From Methylobacterium planeticum (GTDB lineage: Bacteria; Pseudomonadota; Alphaproteobacteria; Rhizobiales; Beijerinckiaceae), in the NCBI RefSeq assembly GCF_008806345.1, contig NZ_VZZJ01000002.1, forward strand, positions 248,001-312,000: a DNA stretch of 64,000 bases, in the 5' to 3' direction. The position numbers and the translations under genes are program-made. Each line of letters begins with the position of its first letter. The stretch's first letter is position 1. The notes beneath the pieces are model-generated. The model had not been told where the DNA came from. It saw nothing but the letters and a program-made list of their open reading frames with translations, and ran no database searches. Positions 50,676-59,102 of this stretch are shown one piece after another.

Positions 50676-51139
50676 GCCGCCTGGGAGGCCGAGGTGCGGG
50701 TCAGGAGCGCGTAGAGGGCGCTGGCGTCGCGGGCGGCGCGGATGCGCTCCAGGATGCCGGGTTCGCGCAGGATGCGGGCGACCTGGGCCAGGGCCTTGAG
50801 GTGGTCGGCCCCCGCCCCCTCGGGCGCGAGGAGCAGGAAGGCGATGTCGACGGGCTGGCCGTCCAGGGACTCGAAATCGACCGGGCGCTCCAGGCGGGCG
50901 ACGAGGCCGAACAGGCGGTCGAGGCCGGGCAGCTTGCCGTGCGGGATGGCGACGCCGTCGCCGATCCCGGTGGAGCCGAGGCGCTCGCGCTGGAGCAGGG
51001 TCTCGAAGACTTCGCGCTCGTCGAGGGCCGGGAGCTGACGCACCGCCTGGGCGCTCAGCTCCTGGAGAACCTGCTTCTTGGCGCGGGCACGCAACGACGG
51101 CACCACGGAATTCGGATCGAGGAATTCCAGCACTGACAT
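50672..51139 (-). CDS. ptsN: Nitrogen-PTS EIIA component PtsN
   Basis: 155 residues. The phosphorylated histidine is in GVAIPHGKLPGLD (His67). The family segments RERLGSTGIGDGVAIPHG and DIAFLLLAPEGAGADHLKALAQVARIL are intact. It receives phosphate from NPr and regulates potassium homeostasis, stress and nitrogen-related functions, not sugar transport. It lies downstream of hpf and rpoN in the classic order. Confidence 0.95.
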   Translation of the reverse strand: MSVLEFLDPNSVVPSLRARAKKQVLQELSAQAVRQLPALDEREVFETLLQRERLGSTGIGDGVAIPHGKLPGLDRLFGLVARLERPVDFESLDGQPVDIAFLLLAPEGAGADHLKALAQVARILREPGILERIRAARDASALYALLTRTSASQAA

Positions 51140-51291
51140 GGAGGACCGCTGCCCCGTCGGCAGGGCCCGAATCGGGACCCCGCGCAGTGAGAATGGCGCC
51201 GCGGGCCTTGGGCCCGCATGACCCCAATGGTCAATGGCCGAGGTCGGAGCGGGTTCCGGGACAGGGCCCGGGCCCGCGCCTTGCGTCGCGT

Positions 51292-51903
51292 TCAGGACGC
51301 GGCGTCCGGCGGGTCGACCCAGCCGATCGCCCCGTCGCTGCGCCGGTATACGACGTTGATGCGGCCGGTGCCAGCGTGAACGAACACGATGACCGGGGCC
51401 CCCGTCAGGTCGAGGGCGGTGACCGCCTCGCTGACCGAGTGGCGCTTCAGGGTCCGGGTGCTCTCGGCCACCACGGGCGGGTGGGCGGCCTCCTCCTCGA
51501 CCGGATCGGCGATGTCCTCCTCGACGTCGTCGTGCACGGGGGCGGCGAACACCGCGTAGGCCGCCTCGACGGTGGCGCCGTTATGCTCGGCCGCGCCGTG
51601 GTCCTTGAGCTTGTGCTTGTAGCGGCGCAGGCGCTTCTCGAGCCGGTCCGCGGTCTGCTCGAAGCTCGCGCGGGCATCGTGGGCGGCCGAGGAGGCCTCG
51701 ATGGTCAGGCCCGAGACGAGGTGCAGGATGCAGTCGGTCCGGTAAGAGGTCCCGTCCCGCCGCAGGGTCACGTGCCCCGAGCAGGTCCCGTTCATATGGC
51801 TGTCGAGGTATTTCGAGAGGGTGGCGGCCATCCGCTCTTCGACCCGTCCCCGCAGGGATTCGCCGAGGTCCAGGCCATGGCCTGTGACGCGCAATGCCCC
51901 CAT
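51292..51903 (-). CDS. hpf: Ribosome hibernation-promoting factor, long form
   Basis: 203 residues. The N-terminal domain (about 1-105) reads LRVTGHGLDLGESLRGRVEERMAATLSKY and has the basic helix QTADRLEKRLRRYKHKLKDH. An acidic linker follows, then a C-terminal domain ending VVYRRSDGAIGWVDPP. This is the long HPF type that dimerises ribosomes into 100S particles in slow growth. It is usually under general-stress or rpoN-linked control; no such promoter was recognised with confidence. Confidence 0.93.
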   Translation of the reverse strand: MGALRVTGHGLDLGESLRGRVEERMAATLSKYLDSHMNGTCSGHVTLRRDGTSYRTDCILHLVSGLTIEASSAAHDARASFEQTADRLEKRLRRYKHKLKDHGAAEHNGATVEAAYAVFAAPVHDDVEEDIADPVEEEAAHPPVVAESTRTLKRHSVSEAVTALDLTGAPVIVFVHAGTGRINVVYRRSDGAIGWVDPPDAAS

Positions 51904-52001
51904 GATTCCTCCGCTTTGTTGGATCTCGCCCGTCAGAGTAAGGAGCGGCGCCCGCAGAAGTCAACGCGCCGCCGCCCGCGGCAAGCGGCCAGCCCGCCGC
52001 G

Positions 52002-52024
52002 CCCCCTCTCCCGGGCGGGAGAGG
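52002..52024. repeat. Isolated arm of the nested palindromic repeat, copy D
   Basis: Only the first hairpin (CCTCTCCCGGGCGGGAGAGG) of the repeat described at 4659-5134 is present, with no inner part. It lies upstream of hpf and downstream of rpoN on the minus strand. Confidence 0.75.
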
Positions 52025-52107
52025 CCGGGTGCGCCGCCGTCCGCGCCACCGCGTCGTTCCGAAGAGCCAGTGGCGAGCGCAGATCAGTGCGCGGGCACCG
52101 CGACGCG

Positions 52108-52220
52108 CCCCCTCTCCCGTGCGGGAGAGGGCTGGGGTGAGGGATGCGACCTCTCCGGACAACGCGCACCCCTCACCCTTCCGCTCGCGTGGATTCGACC
52201 ACGCCCGGACGGGTGAGGCG
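52108..52220. repeat. Nested palindromic repeat, copy E (degenerate right arm)
   Basis: The left arm, the GGGGTGAGGG/CCCCTCACCC pair and the middle are intact. The third hairpin is TCCGC-TCGC-GTGGA (52180-52193), which pairs with one G-T wobble. The right arm is degraded (CGCCCGGACGGGTGAGGCG). It is oriented as copies A-C. This 378-bp gap between rpoN and hpf (51904-52281) contains nothing else I can identify. Confidence 0.85.
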
Positions 52221-52281
52221 CTCCGCGCACGCGGCCCCGGGATGACGATGCGGGTGGCGGAACGGCTGCGGGTGGCTGGGC

Positions 52282-53829
52282 TCAGCGTCCCGCATGGGCG
52301 AAATGGTCCCGGCGCCGCTCGATCGAGGAGGGGATGCGCAGGGATTCGCGGTACTTCGCGACCGTGCGCCGGGCGATGTCGATGCCCTCGTCGCGCAGGC
52401 GCTGCACCAGGGCGTCGTCCGAGAGCACGTCGCTCGGCGCCTCGCCGTCGACGAGCTGCTTGATGCGGTGGCGCACGGCCTCGGAGGAATGCGAGGCCGT
52501 GCCGGCCGCGCCGGGGATCGCGGCGGTGAAGAAGTACTTCATCTCCAGGGTGCCGCGGCTGGTGCCGATCGACTTGTTCGAGGTCACCCGCGAGACCGTG
52601 GATTCGTGCATGCCGATGGCCTCCGCCACCGTCTTCAGGTTGAGGGGGCGCAGGTGCGCCACCCCGTGCACGAAGAACCCGTCCTGCTGGCGCACGATCT
52701 CGGTGGCGACCTTCAGGATGGTGCGGGCCCGCTGCTCCAGGCTGCGGGTGAGCCAGTTCGCGGTCTGCAGGCACTCGGACAGGAAGGCCTTGTCGCCCTC
52801 CGCCGCCGCGCCCCGGGAGACCCGGGCGTAGTAGCTCTGGTTGACGAGGACCCGGGGCAGGGTCTCGGCGTTCAGCTCGACGAGCCAGGCGCCGTCGGGC
52901 CCCATGCGCACGAAGACGTCGGGGATCAGGACCTCGACCGCGGAGGCGCCGAAGGCGCGGCCGGGCTTCGGGTCGAGGCGGCGCAGCTCGCCCAGCATCT
53001 CGACGAGGTCCTCGTCGTCGACGCCGCAGAGGCGGCGCAGCCCCGCGAAGTCGCGCTTGGCCACGAGGTCGAGGCGGGAGACCAGGGCCTGCATCGCCGG
53101 ATCGAAGCGGTCGCGCTCGCGCAGCTGCAGGCTCAGGCACTCGGCGAGGTCCCGGGCGGCGACGCCGGCCGGGTCGAAGGTCTGGATCAGCTTCAGCACC
53201 CGGGCGACGTCGTCGAGGCCGGTGCCGAGGCGCTCGGCCACCGCGTCGATCGGCTCGCGCATGTAGCCCGCCTCGTCCACCGCATCGATCAGGAAGCCGC
53301 CGATGAGGCGGTCCCGGGGATCGCGGGTGGCGAGGTCGAGCTGCGCCGAGAGATGCTCGCGCAGGGAGATCTCGGCCGTCAGCGTCGCGTCGAAATCGGG
53401 CGCCTCGGCGTCGAAGCTGCCCCCGGTGCTGCCGTAGGGCGCGGGCGTCAGGGAGAGCATGTCGCCGGAGGCGGCCTCGCGGGCCGGGCTCGGGGTGTCG
53501 TCCGGGAAGACGTTGTCGAGGCGGGTGTCGAAATCCCCCTCGATCTGGCTCTGGCTCATCTCGGTGGGGAGCCAGGCCTCGGCCTCGCCGCCCTCGCCCT
53601 CGCCGTCGAAGCCGGCCTCCGGGACGTCGGGGGCGGCATCGGCCGCCTCGCGCGCCTCGCCGCCCTCGCCCTCGACGCGCTCGAGGAGCGGGTTGCGCTC
53701 GAGTTCGGCATCCACGTAGGCCGCGAGGTCGAGCTGGGAGAGCTGGAGGAGTTTGATCGCCTGCAGGAGCTGCGGCGTCATCACCAGGGCCTGACCCTGG
53801 CGCATCTCGAGCCGTTGCAGCAAACTCAT
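52282..53829 (-). CDS. rpoN: RNA polymerase sigma-54 factor
   Basis: 515 residues from the ATG at 53829; the earlier ATG at 53928 adds 33 unrelated residues. Region I is the Gln/Leu-rich LLQRLEMRQGQALVMTPQLLQAIKLLQLSQLDL. An acidic region II follows, then a helix-turn-helix LKTVAEAIGMHESTVSRVT and the RpoN box ARRTVAKYRESL. It directs transcription from -24/-12 promoters and needs enhancer-binding ATPases. The order lptA-lptB-rpoN-hpf-ptsN is strongly conserved. The intergenic gap to hpf holds repeat copies D and E. Confidence 0.96.
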   Translation of the reverse strand: MSLLQRLEMRQGQALVMTPQLLQAIKLLQLSQLDLAAYVDAELERNPLLERVEGEGGEAREAADAAPDVPEAGFDGEGEGGEAEAWLPTEMSQSQIEGDFDTRLDNVFPDDTPSPAREAASGDMLSLTPAPYGSTGGSFDAEAPDFDATLTAEISLREHLSAQLDLATRDPRDRLIGGFLIDAVDEAGYMREPIDAVAERLGTGLDDVARVLKLIQTFDPAGVAARDLAECLSLQLRERDRFDPAMQALVSRLDLVAKRDFAGLRRLCGVDDEDLVEMLGELRRLDPKPGRAFGASAVEVLIPDVFVRMGPDGAWLVELNAETLPRVLVNQSYYARVSRGAAAEGDKAFLSECLQTANWLTRSLEQRARTILKVATEIVRQQDGFFVHGVAHLRPLNLKTVAEAIGMHESTVSRVTSNKSIGTSRGTLEMKYFFTAAIPGAAGTASHSSEAVRHRIKQLVDGEAPSDVLSDDALVQRLRDEGIDIARRTVAKYRESLRIPSSIERRRDHFAHAGR

Positions 53830-54155
53830 GGCGGTGCCCCGATTCTCCGAGAGATGACGGCCGGGCCAGCCGAAAACCGGCGGCGGCACATTTCTTGCTT
53901 CCTCTCTTGTTTCTAGCTCTAGCCCCATTGCGATGCCGCGTCAAAGCGCGATCGCGTCGCGCCACCCATGCGGCCCGCCCGTGGCGGGAACAGCACAGGG
54001 CCGGGATGCGCCGGCCCGCGGGACCACCGCGAGCCCCCGGAACGCCGCGATCCCCGGTCGCCGCTATCCTGGCGCCGCGATGCTAAGGTTTGCTGAAGGC
54101 CGCCGGCCGGGCGTTCGCCAAAGGGTCAGGATGGGTTCGCGGAGGGCCGGGGGCC
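53830..54155. other. Intergenic region between lptB and rpoN, no gene seen
   Basis: 326 bp, expected to hold the rpoN promoter on the minus strand. A slightly AT-richer stretch (53885-53930) precedes rpoN. No repeats or RNA genes were recognised. Confidence 0.35.
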
Positions 54156-55073
54156 CTACAGGCGGAAATCCTCGCCGAGATAGAGCCGGCGCGCGTCGGG
54201 GTTCGCCACGATCTGCTCGGGCGTGCCCTCGGTCAGGATGCGGCCCGAATGGGCGATGTAGGCGCGGTCGATCAGCCCCAGCGTCTCGCGGACGTTGTGG
54301 TCGGTGATGAGCACGCCGATGCCCCGGCCCTTGAGGTGCTTCACGAGGTCCTGGATGTCGCCGACCGCGATCGGGTCGATGCCCGCGAAGGGCTCGTCGA
54401 GGAGCATGAAGCTCGGCGAGGAGGCGAGCGCCCGAGCGATCTCGCAGCGCCGCCGCTCGCCCCCCGAGAGGGCGATCGAGGGGGCCTTGCGCAGGCGGGT
54501 GATGTTGAACTCCTCGAGGAGCGCGTCGAGCTTGCGCTCGCGCTCTCGCCGGTCGGGCTCGACCACCTCCAGCACCGCCCGGATGTTGTCCTCGACGCTG
54601 AGGCCGCGGAAGATCGAGGCCTCCTGCGGCAGGTAGCCGATGCCGAGCCGGGCCCGCTGGTACATGGGCAGGTGCGTGATCGGCAGGCCGTCGAGGGTGA
54701 TGTGGCCCTGGTCGGCCGCGACCAGCCCGGTGATCATGTAGAAGATCGTGGTCTTGCCGGCGCCGTTCGGCCCGAGCAGCCCCACCGCCTCGCCGTTATG
54801 CACGGTGAGGCCGGCCTCGTGCACGACCGTGCGGGCGCCGTAGCTCTTGCGCAGGCCGCGCACCGAGAGGATGCCGGGGCCGCCCTCGGCGTCGAAGCCC
54901 TCCGGCGCCGCCGCCTCGCGCGGCGCCGCCCCCGCGCTCCGGGACCGGCCGAAGAGCCGGCCGAGGAGCGAGGGGCCGCGGGCGGCGCCGGCGGCCTGGG
55001 CGCGGGCGGGCTGGCGCGGCGCGGGGGCCGCCCGGAGCGGCAGGGCGGCGGTGCTCACCGGGCCGGTGCTCAA
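54156..55073 (-). CDS. lptB: Lipopolysaccharide export ABC ATPase LptB
   Basis: 305 residues. Walker A is GPNGAGKTTIFYMITGLV; the family-specific MYQRARLGIGYLPQEASIFRGLSVEDNI, signature LSGGERRRCEIA and Walker B FMLLDEPFAGIDP are all intact. It drives extraction of LPS from the inner membrane with LptFG. The TTG start at 55073 overlaps the lptA stop (TTGA); a GTG at 55058 is possible. An Ala/Arg-rich N-terminal extension of about 65 residues before ILSVRGLRKSYG is unusual compared with the approximately 240-residue enterobacterial protein. Confidence 0.94.
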   Translation of the reverse strand: MSTGPVSTAALPLRAAPAPRQPARAQAAGAARGPSLLGRLFGRSRSAGAAPREAAAPEGFDAEGGPGILSVRGLRKSYGARTVVHEAGLTVHNGEAVGLLGPNGAGKTTIFYMITGLVAADQGHITLDGLPITHLPMYQRARLGIGYLPQEASIFRGLSVEDNIRAVLEVVEPDRRERERKLDALLEEFNITRLRKAPSIALSGGERRRCEIARALASSPSFMLLDEPFAGIDPIAVGDIQDLVKHLKGRGIGVLITDHNVRETLGLIDRAYIAHSGRILTEGTPEQIVANPDARRLYLGEDFRL

Positions 55074-55885
55074 TTTGCCTGGGCCCGGGGCTTCCCGGCG
55101 GGGATCTCGGCGGCGGGCTTGTCCTCGGCCGGCTTGTCTCCACCGGGCTTGTCACCGCCGGGTTTGGGCGCCGCCTTGGCGATGCCCGGGGTGGCGCAGC
55201 CCTTGGAGCCGCCCTTGGCGTCGGCCTTCTCGCCCGGCACGAACAGGGCCGAGACGCGCCCGCCCGCCACCGGGTCCATGTTCGCCCGCCCCGTGCCCAT
55301 GTCGTAGACGAGGCGCGAGCCGCGGGTGACGTTCTGGCACTGGCTCAGCACGACGTTGCCGGTGAGCACGATGCGCTTGGCGGCCTGGTCGAAGACGGCG
55401 TTGTCGCCGGTGGCGACCTGGTCCTTCTGCACCACCGTCACGGGGCCGGCGCACTCGACCTTCTGGATGCCGTTCTCGCCCATCGCTGCCTTCTCGGCGG
55501 GTTTCTCGGCCTCGTCGGCGGCGGGCGCGTCGCCCTTCTTCGCGTCCTTCGCGTCCTTGCCGCGCTTGTAGTGCACCGTCATGGTCGAGCAGCGGATGGT
55601 GCTGTCGCCCTGGACGGCCACGACGTTGCCGACGAAGACCGCCTTGTTCTCGCGGTCGAACACGTCGAGGCGGTCGGCGTCGATCTTGATCGGCTCCTTG
55701 CCGCCGCCCCCGAGGGCGCCGAGCGGCGAGGCCTCCTTCTTGGCCGGCGCCGCGGCGGGGGCGGGGGAGGCTCCGCCGGTCTTCTGCGCCAGGGCCGGCC
55801 CGGCCGCGGGCAGGCCGACGGGGCCGGCGAGCAGGCAGAGCGCGAGGCCGGACCCGGCGAGACGCTTCAGGCGGGATCGCGTCAT
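55070..55885 (-). CDS. lptA: Periplasmic lipopolysaccharide transport protein LptA
   Basis: 271 residues with a signal peptide ending AGPALAQ. The OstA-like beta-jellyroll reads IKIDADRLDVFDRENKAVFVGNVVAVQGDSTIRCSTMTVHY, then VECAGPVTVVQKDQVATGDNAVFDQAAKRIVLTGNVVL. It bridges LPS across the periplasm between LptC and the outer-membrane LptD. Lys/Ala-rich inserts (KRGKDAKDAKKGDAP) and a Pro/Lys tail with GGDKP repeats are extra to the fold. Its ATG overlaps the lptC stop (ATGA). Confidence 0.93.
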   Translation of the reverse strand: MTRSRLKRLAGSGLALCLLAGPVGLPAAGPALAQKTGGASPAPAAAPAKKEASPLGALGGGGKEPIKIDADRLDVFDRENKAVFVGNVVAVQGDSTIRCSTMTVHYKRGKDAKDAKKGDAPAADEAEKPAEKAAMGENGIQKVECAGPVTVVQKDQVATGDNAVFDQAAKRIVLTGNVVLSQCQNVTRGSRLVYDMGTGRANMDPVAGGRVSALFVPGEKADAKGGSKGCATPGIAKAAPKPGGDKPGGDKPAEDKPAAEIPAGKPRAQAN

Positions 55886-56628
55886 GGCTGCCCATCCGCG
55901 GGTTCGGCGGCCGAGGTCACGATGCGGGCGGCCCTGTCGGCGCCCTCGGCCTTGTCGGCCTTGGCGTCGCCGCCGTTGAACACCGTGCGGACGTTGCCGA
56001 TGAAGGAGATCACCTTGCCGTTGTCGACGACGTCGAGGCTGTCGGCCACGACCGCGCCGCTCGGCACCGTCACGGTCACGGCCTCGCGGGACGTCACGGT
56101 GCCGGCCTTGAAGTCGACCGCGGCGGATTTCAGCCGCGCCTCCTCGCCCTTGTCGGTCCAGAGGCGGATGTCGCGCTCGAGGGTCAGTGATTCGCGGCTG
56201 GTGTCGAACAGCCCCGTCGCCGCCTCGATCCGGGCGATGCCGCCCTTGTCGTCGGTGGCGATGTGGCCGCGCATGGCCTCGAGCTCGATCAGGCTCGGCT
56301 TGCGCACGTCCTGGAGGGCGGCCGCCGCCGTCACCTCGTAGCCGCGGTCGTTCTTGCGGAAGCCCGAGAGCCGCGGGTTCTCCATCCGGACCTTCGTGCC
56401 CGACAGGCTGACCGGGCCGATGGCCACGCTCGGCGCCAGGGTTCCGAAGGGGTTGAACAGGGTCGCGGCGCCGAGGAGCAGCACGGCGGCGCCCGCCGCC
56501 ACCGGGATCAGGCGGCGCAGGGTCTTCACCTGCGCGCTGTGGGAGCGCGCCCGGGCATGCGCCCGCGTCCGGCGCGGATTCGCGCCGCCTGCGGGGCCCC
56601 TCGTCTCGACGGCGTCGACCACCTGCAT
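55882..56628 (-). CDS. lptC: Lipopolysaccharide export protein LptC
   Basis: 248 residues from the ATG at 56628 (CAGGA just upstream); a GTG at 56646 would add six. After a basic N-terminal stretch there is one membrane helix (about 38-56), then the LptC jellyroll: ENPRLSGFRKNDRGYEVTAAAALQDV, IARIEAATGLFDTSRESLTLERDIRLWTDKGEEARLKSAAVDFKAG. It anchors the Lpt bridge to LptBFG in the inner membrane. Downstream lptA and lptB are coupled by 4-base overlaps, so the three are one translational unit. Confidence 0.9.
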   Translation of the reverse strand: MQVVDAVETRGPAGGANPRRTRAHARARSHSAQVKTLRRLIPVAAGAAVLLLGAATLFNPFGTLAPSVAIGPVSLSGTKVRMENPRLSGFRKNDRGYEVTAAAALQDVRKPSLIELEAMRGHIATDDKGGIARIEAATGLFDTSRESLTLERDIRLWTDKGEEARLKSAAVDFKAGTVTSREAVTVTVPSGAVVADSLDVVDNGKVISFIGNVRTVFNGGDAKADKAEGADRAARIVTSAAEPADGQP

Positions 56629-56852
56629 GACATTCCTGAGAGGCACCGGCGCGTTCCTCGCCGCGCCGCCGGTTCACGGTCCCCGACCGCCGGCGGCTGC
56701 CGGATGCGCTTGCCCGGTGGCGAAGTTATGGCCTGAGCGTTTCGGAATGTTCAACCGCGGCGCAGCGTCGAGGATTGCCGACGACCGGTTTTCCGCCGAG
56801 GCGATGTGCGGCGCCACACCGATTCGACGGGCGGATACCGGCCGCGAAGGCG

Positions 56853-57479
56853 TCAGGTATGCGCGAAGATGTCGACCTCGGGCCAGCCGGCGAGGTCGAG
56901 GCGGGCGCGGGTCGGCAGGAAGTCGAAGCAGCTCTGCGCCAGGTCGGTGCGGCCCTCGCGCGCCAGCATCGCGTCGAGGCGGGCGCGGGCCGCGTGCAGG
57001 TGCAGCACGTCGGAGGCCGCGTAGTCGAGCTGGGCCTGGCTCAGGGTCTCGGCGCCCCAGTCGGAGGATTGCTGCTGCTTCGACAGGTCGACGCCCACGA
57101 GTTCGCGGACCACGTCCTTGAGCCCGTGGCGGTCGGTGTAGGTGCGGGCGAGCTTCGAGGCGACCTTGGTGCAGTAGACCGGCGCCGGCATCACCCCGAG
57201 GGCCCGGAACAGCACCGCGAGATCGAAGCGGGCGAAGTGGAAGATCTTGAGCACGCCCGGATCCGCGAGCACCCGCCCGAGGGTCTCGGGGGCCGGCCCC
57301 TCCGGCCGGATCTGCACCACGTCGGCGCTGCCGTCGCCGCGGGAGATCTGCACGACGCAGAGCCGGTCCCGGTGCGGGTTGAGCCCGAGGGTCTCGGTGT
57401 CGATGGCGATGGCCGGGCCGGCCTCGTAATCGGCGGGCAGGTCGCCGCGGTGGAGGCGGATGGCGGGCTGAGCGGGCAT
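56853..57479 (-). CDS. rnd: Ribonuclease D-like 3'-5' exonuclease
   Basis: 208 residues from the ATG at 57479. The DEDD-family metal ligands are visible as AIAIDTETLGLNP, FHFARFDLAVLF and the final LDYAASDVLHLH (Y-x3-D). It is shorter than enterobacterial RNase D because it lacks the HRDC domains, as is usual next to lptC in alphaproteobacteria. It trims 3' ends of tRNA precursors in better-known relatives. The gap to lptC is 224 bp. Confidence 0.92.
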   Translation of the reverse strand: MPAQPAIRLHRGDLPADYEAGPAIAIDTETLGLNPHRDRLCVVQISRGDGSADVVQIRPEGPAPETLGRVLADPGVLKIFHFARFDLAVLFRALGVMPAPVYCTKVASKLARTYTDRHGLKDVVRELVGVDLSKQQQSSDWGAETLSQAQLDYAASDVLHLHAARARLDAMLAREGRTDLAQSCFDFLPTRARLDLAGWPEVDIFAHT

Positions 57480-57680
57480 CGGGTCGATTCGGGCGAGTGT
57501 TGGGGCAGGTGCCTGAGACGCAAGCGGATTTTTCGCGCCTAGCATCCGGGCCGGCCCGCAGCAAGCCCGGGGCCTTCGGCGAACGCCCGCGCCGTCCCCC
57601 GGGCTTGCTGCGGCGGCGCGAAGTCCCGCGGCGGCGGCGCGAAGCCCCGCGCCGCCGCCACAACGTCCCGGTCCGAGACC

Positions 57681-58064
57681 TTACTTCTGCTTGGCGATGA
57701 CCTTGTCCTTGATCCCGTCATAGACGTTCTGCGGGATGATCTTCTTGGAGACGAGCTCGTCCTTGCCCTTGTAGGGGCGGCCCTTGATGATCGCGCCGGA
57801 GCGGGCGGCGCCGATGCCCGGGAGCGCGTCGAGTTCGTCCGCGCTGGCGCTGTTGAGGTCGACCAGGGCGCCCTTGGCGGCGTTCGGCGGGCCGGCCACG
57901 GGGGCGGTGGGCTTGGCGGGCGCCGCCGGGGCCGCGGGCGCGCCGGCGCTCGGCTTCGTCGGGCTCGCGGGGCCGGGCGTCGCGGGGCTCGGGCTCTGAG
58001 CGAGGACGGGTGCCGCCGCGAGGCAGGTCAGGAGGGCGAGGGTGCGCAAGAGGGATGACGTCAT
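57681..58064 (-). CDS. Secreted helix-hairpin-helix (ComEA-like) protein
   Basis: 127 residues: signal ending AAPVLAQ, a Pro/Ala linker, then [44 protein letters not shown], a ComEA-type helix-hairpin-helix pair. ComEA domains bind double-stranded DNA in the periplasm during uptake, but no other competence genes are nearby and many bacteria carry such stand-alone proteins. DNA binding is predicted; competence is not. Confidence 0.85.
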
Positions 58065-58402
58065 GGCGGTTCTCCCGGAGCCGTTCCCGCCGGTGGCGGC
58101 CTCGGCCCCCTCGATCTAGGGCGCGCGACTTGAACCCGGGCTTAACGGTGCGGCGTGGCGCCGCCCCCGGGGATTGCGCCGGGCGCCTCGCGCGTGCGGG
58201 CCCCTGCGCAGGGAAAGCCTCTTGCATCCCCGGCCCGGTTGCGGCATGGGCAGGCGGCCCCCGCGCGACGGCTCTAGCCAGACGGGGTGGGTGCCGCTAT
58301 AAGCGCGCCCTCGAATCTCCGTTTGATGACGGTGCGCGAGGCGATCCTCCGAGACGGGGGCCGCCGGAGCGCACCTTTGCCAGTTCCAGCAGGACCCTCG
58401 TC
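58065..58402. other. Divergent intergenic region upstream of rpmF, no gene seen
   Basis: 338 bp between the ComEA-like gene (-) and rpmF (+). A TATAAG sequence near 58298 in a GCTATAAGCGC context is a plausible -10 for rpmF. The -35 is not clear. In many bacteria a yceD/DUF177 gene precedes rpmF; none is present here. Confidence 0.4.
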
Positions 58403-58591
58403 ATGGCCGTTCCGAAGCGAAAGACCTCCCCCTCGCGGCGCGGCATGCGCCGGTCCGCCGACGCCCTCAAGGCCCCGACCTATGTCGAGGACAAGGATTC
58501 GGGCGAGCTGCGCCGTCCCCACCACATCGACCTGAAGACCGGCATGTATCGCGGCCGCCAGGTTCTCAAGGTGAAGTCGGCCGAGGCCTGA
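58403..58591 (+). CDS. rpmF: 50S ribosomal protein L32
   Basis: 62 residues: [20 protein letters not shown] at the start and [20 protein letters not shown] at the end, standard for the alphaproteobacterial zinc-free L32. It is a small basic component of the large ribosomal subunit. It stands alone, without the plsX-fabH cluster that follows it in many bacteria. Confidence 0.97.
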
Positions 58592-58672
58592 GGCTTCCGG
58601 CCCGCGACAGCCTCGCGGGCTCCCGGGCGCGCCGCCGCGGCGCGCCATCCGCATCACCCCGAGACCGGTCCC

Positions 58673-58933
58673 TCAGGCGCGCCGCCGCGCGGCTTGCGCG
58701 TAGAGGGAGGCCGCCGCCCGCGTGCGCTCCCCGCGCGAGGGGCGCAGGCGCGGGTCCGCGCTGACGATCAACTGCGCGACGAATCCCGCCAGCGGCCGCC
58801 GGACGACCGGCCCGGCCCGGGCCGCCGCCTCCCCCACGACCGTCAGCGCCCGCGACCCCGCCTCCGTGCCGGATCGCGACGCCGCCGCGCCGGCCTGCGC
58901 CATTTCCGGATCCCCCGTCCCAGCCTGCACCAT
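58673..58933 (-). CDS. Small hypothetical protein
   Basis: 86 residues from an ATG with GGAGGG 9 bases upstream. The N-terminus is Ala/Gly-rich; the C-terminal part RPLAGFVAQLIVSADPRLRPSRGERTRAAASLYAQA is more structured and looks conserved (R-P-x-A-x-F-x-A-Q-L-I). Function unknown. A CtrA-like TTGA-N7-TTAA element lies about 55 bp upstream. Confidence 0.55.
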   Translation of the reverse strand: MVQAGTGDPEMAQAGAAASRSGTEAGSRALTVVGEAAARAGPVVRRPLAGFVAQLIVSADPRLRPSRGERTRAAASLYAQAARRRA

Positions 58934-58987
58934 CACCCCCGGCCCTCCGCGCCCCGTCGCGCGGCCGCTGCAAAGGTGGGACCGACG

Positions 58988-59002
58988 TTAACGTTTCGTC
59001 AA
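58988..59002. promoter_or_regulatory. CtrA-like box
   Basis: TTAA-CGTTTCG-TCAA differs at one base from the CtrA consensus TTAA-N7-TTAA and lies upstream of the small gene at 58673-58933. Such sites occur by chance, though less readily in DNA this GC-rich. Confidence 0.3.
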
Positions 59003-59029
59003 CCTTTTGCTGGGTGACGAAGCGGCACG

Positions 59030-59100
59030 CCCCTTCTCCCGTGCGCGAGAGGGTCGGGGTGAGGGGGGCGACCGCTCGGGACAGGTCGCACCCCCCCACG
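59030..59100. repeat. Nested palindromic repeat, copy F (truncated)
   Basis: The left arm has decayed (CCCTTCTCCCGTGCGCGAGAGGG), the GGGGTGAGGG motif is present, and the inner GTCGCACCCCCC segment is cut off just before the ppc stop codon. Copies A-C continue for another 40 bp from this point. Confidence 0.75.
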
Positions 59101-59102
59101 CC

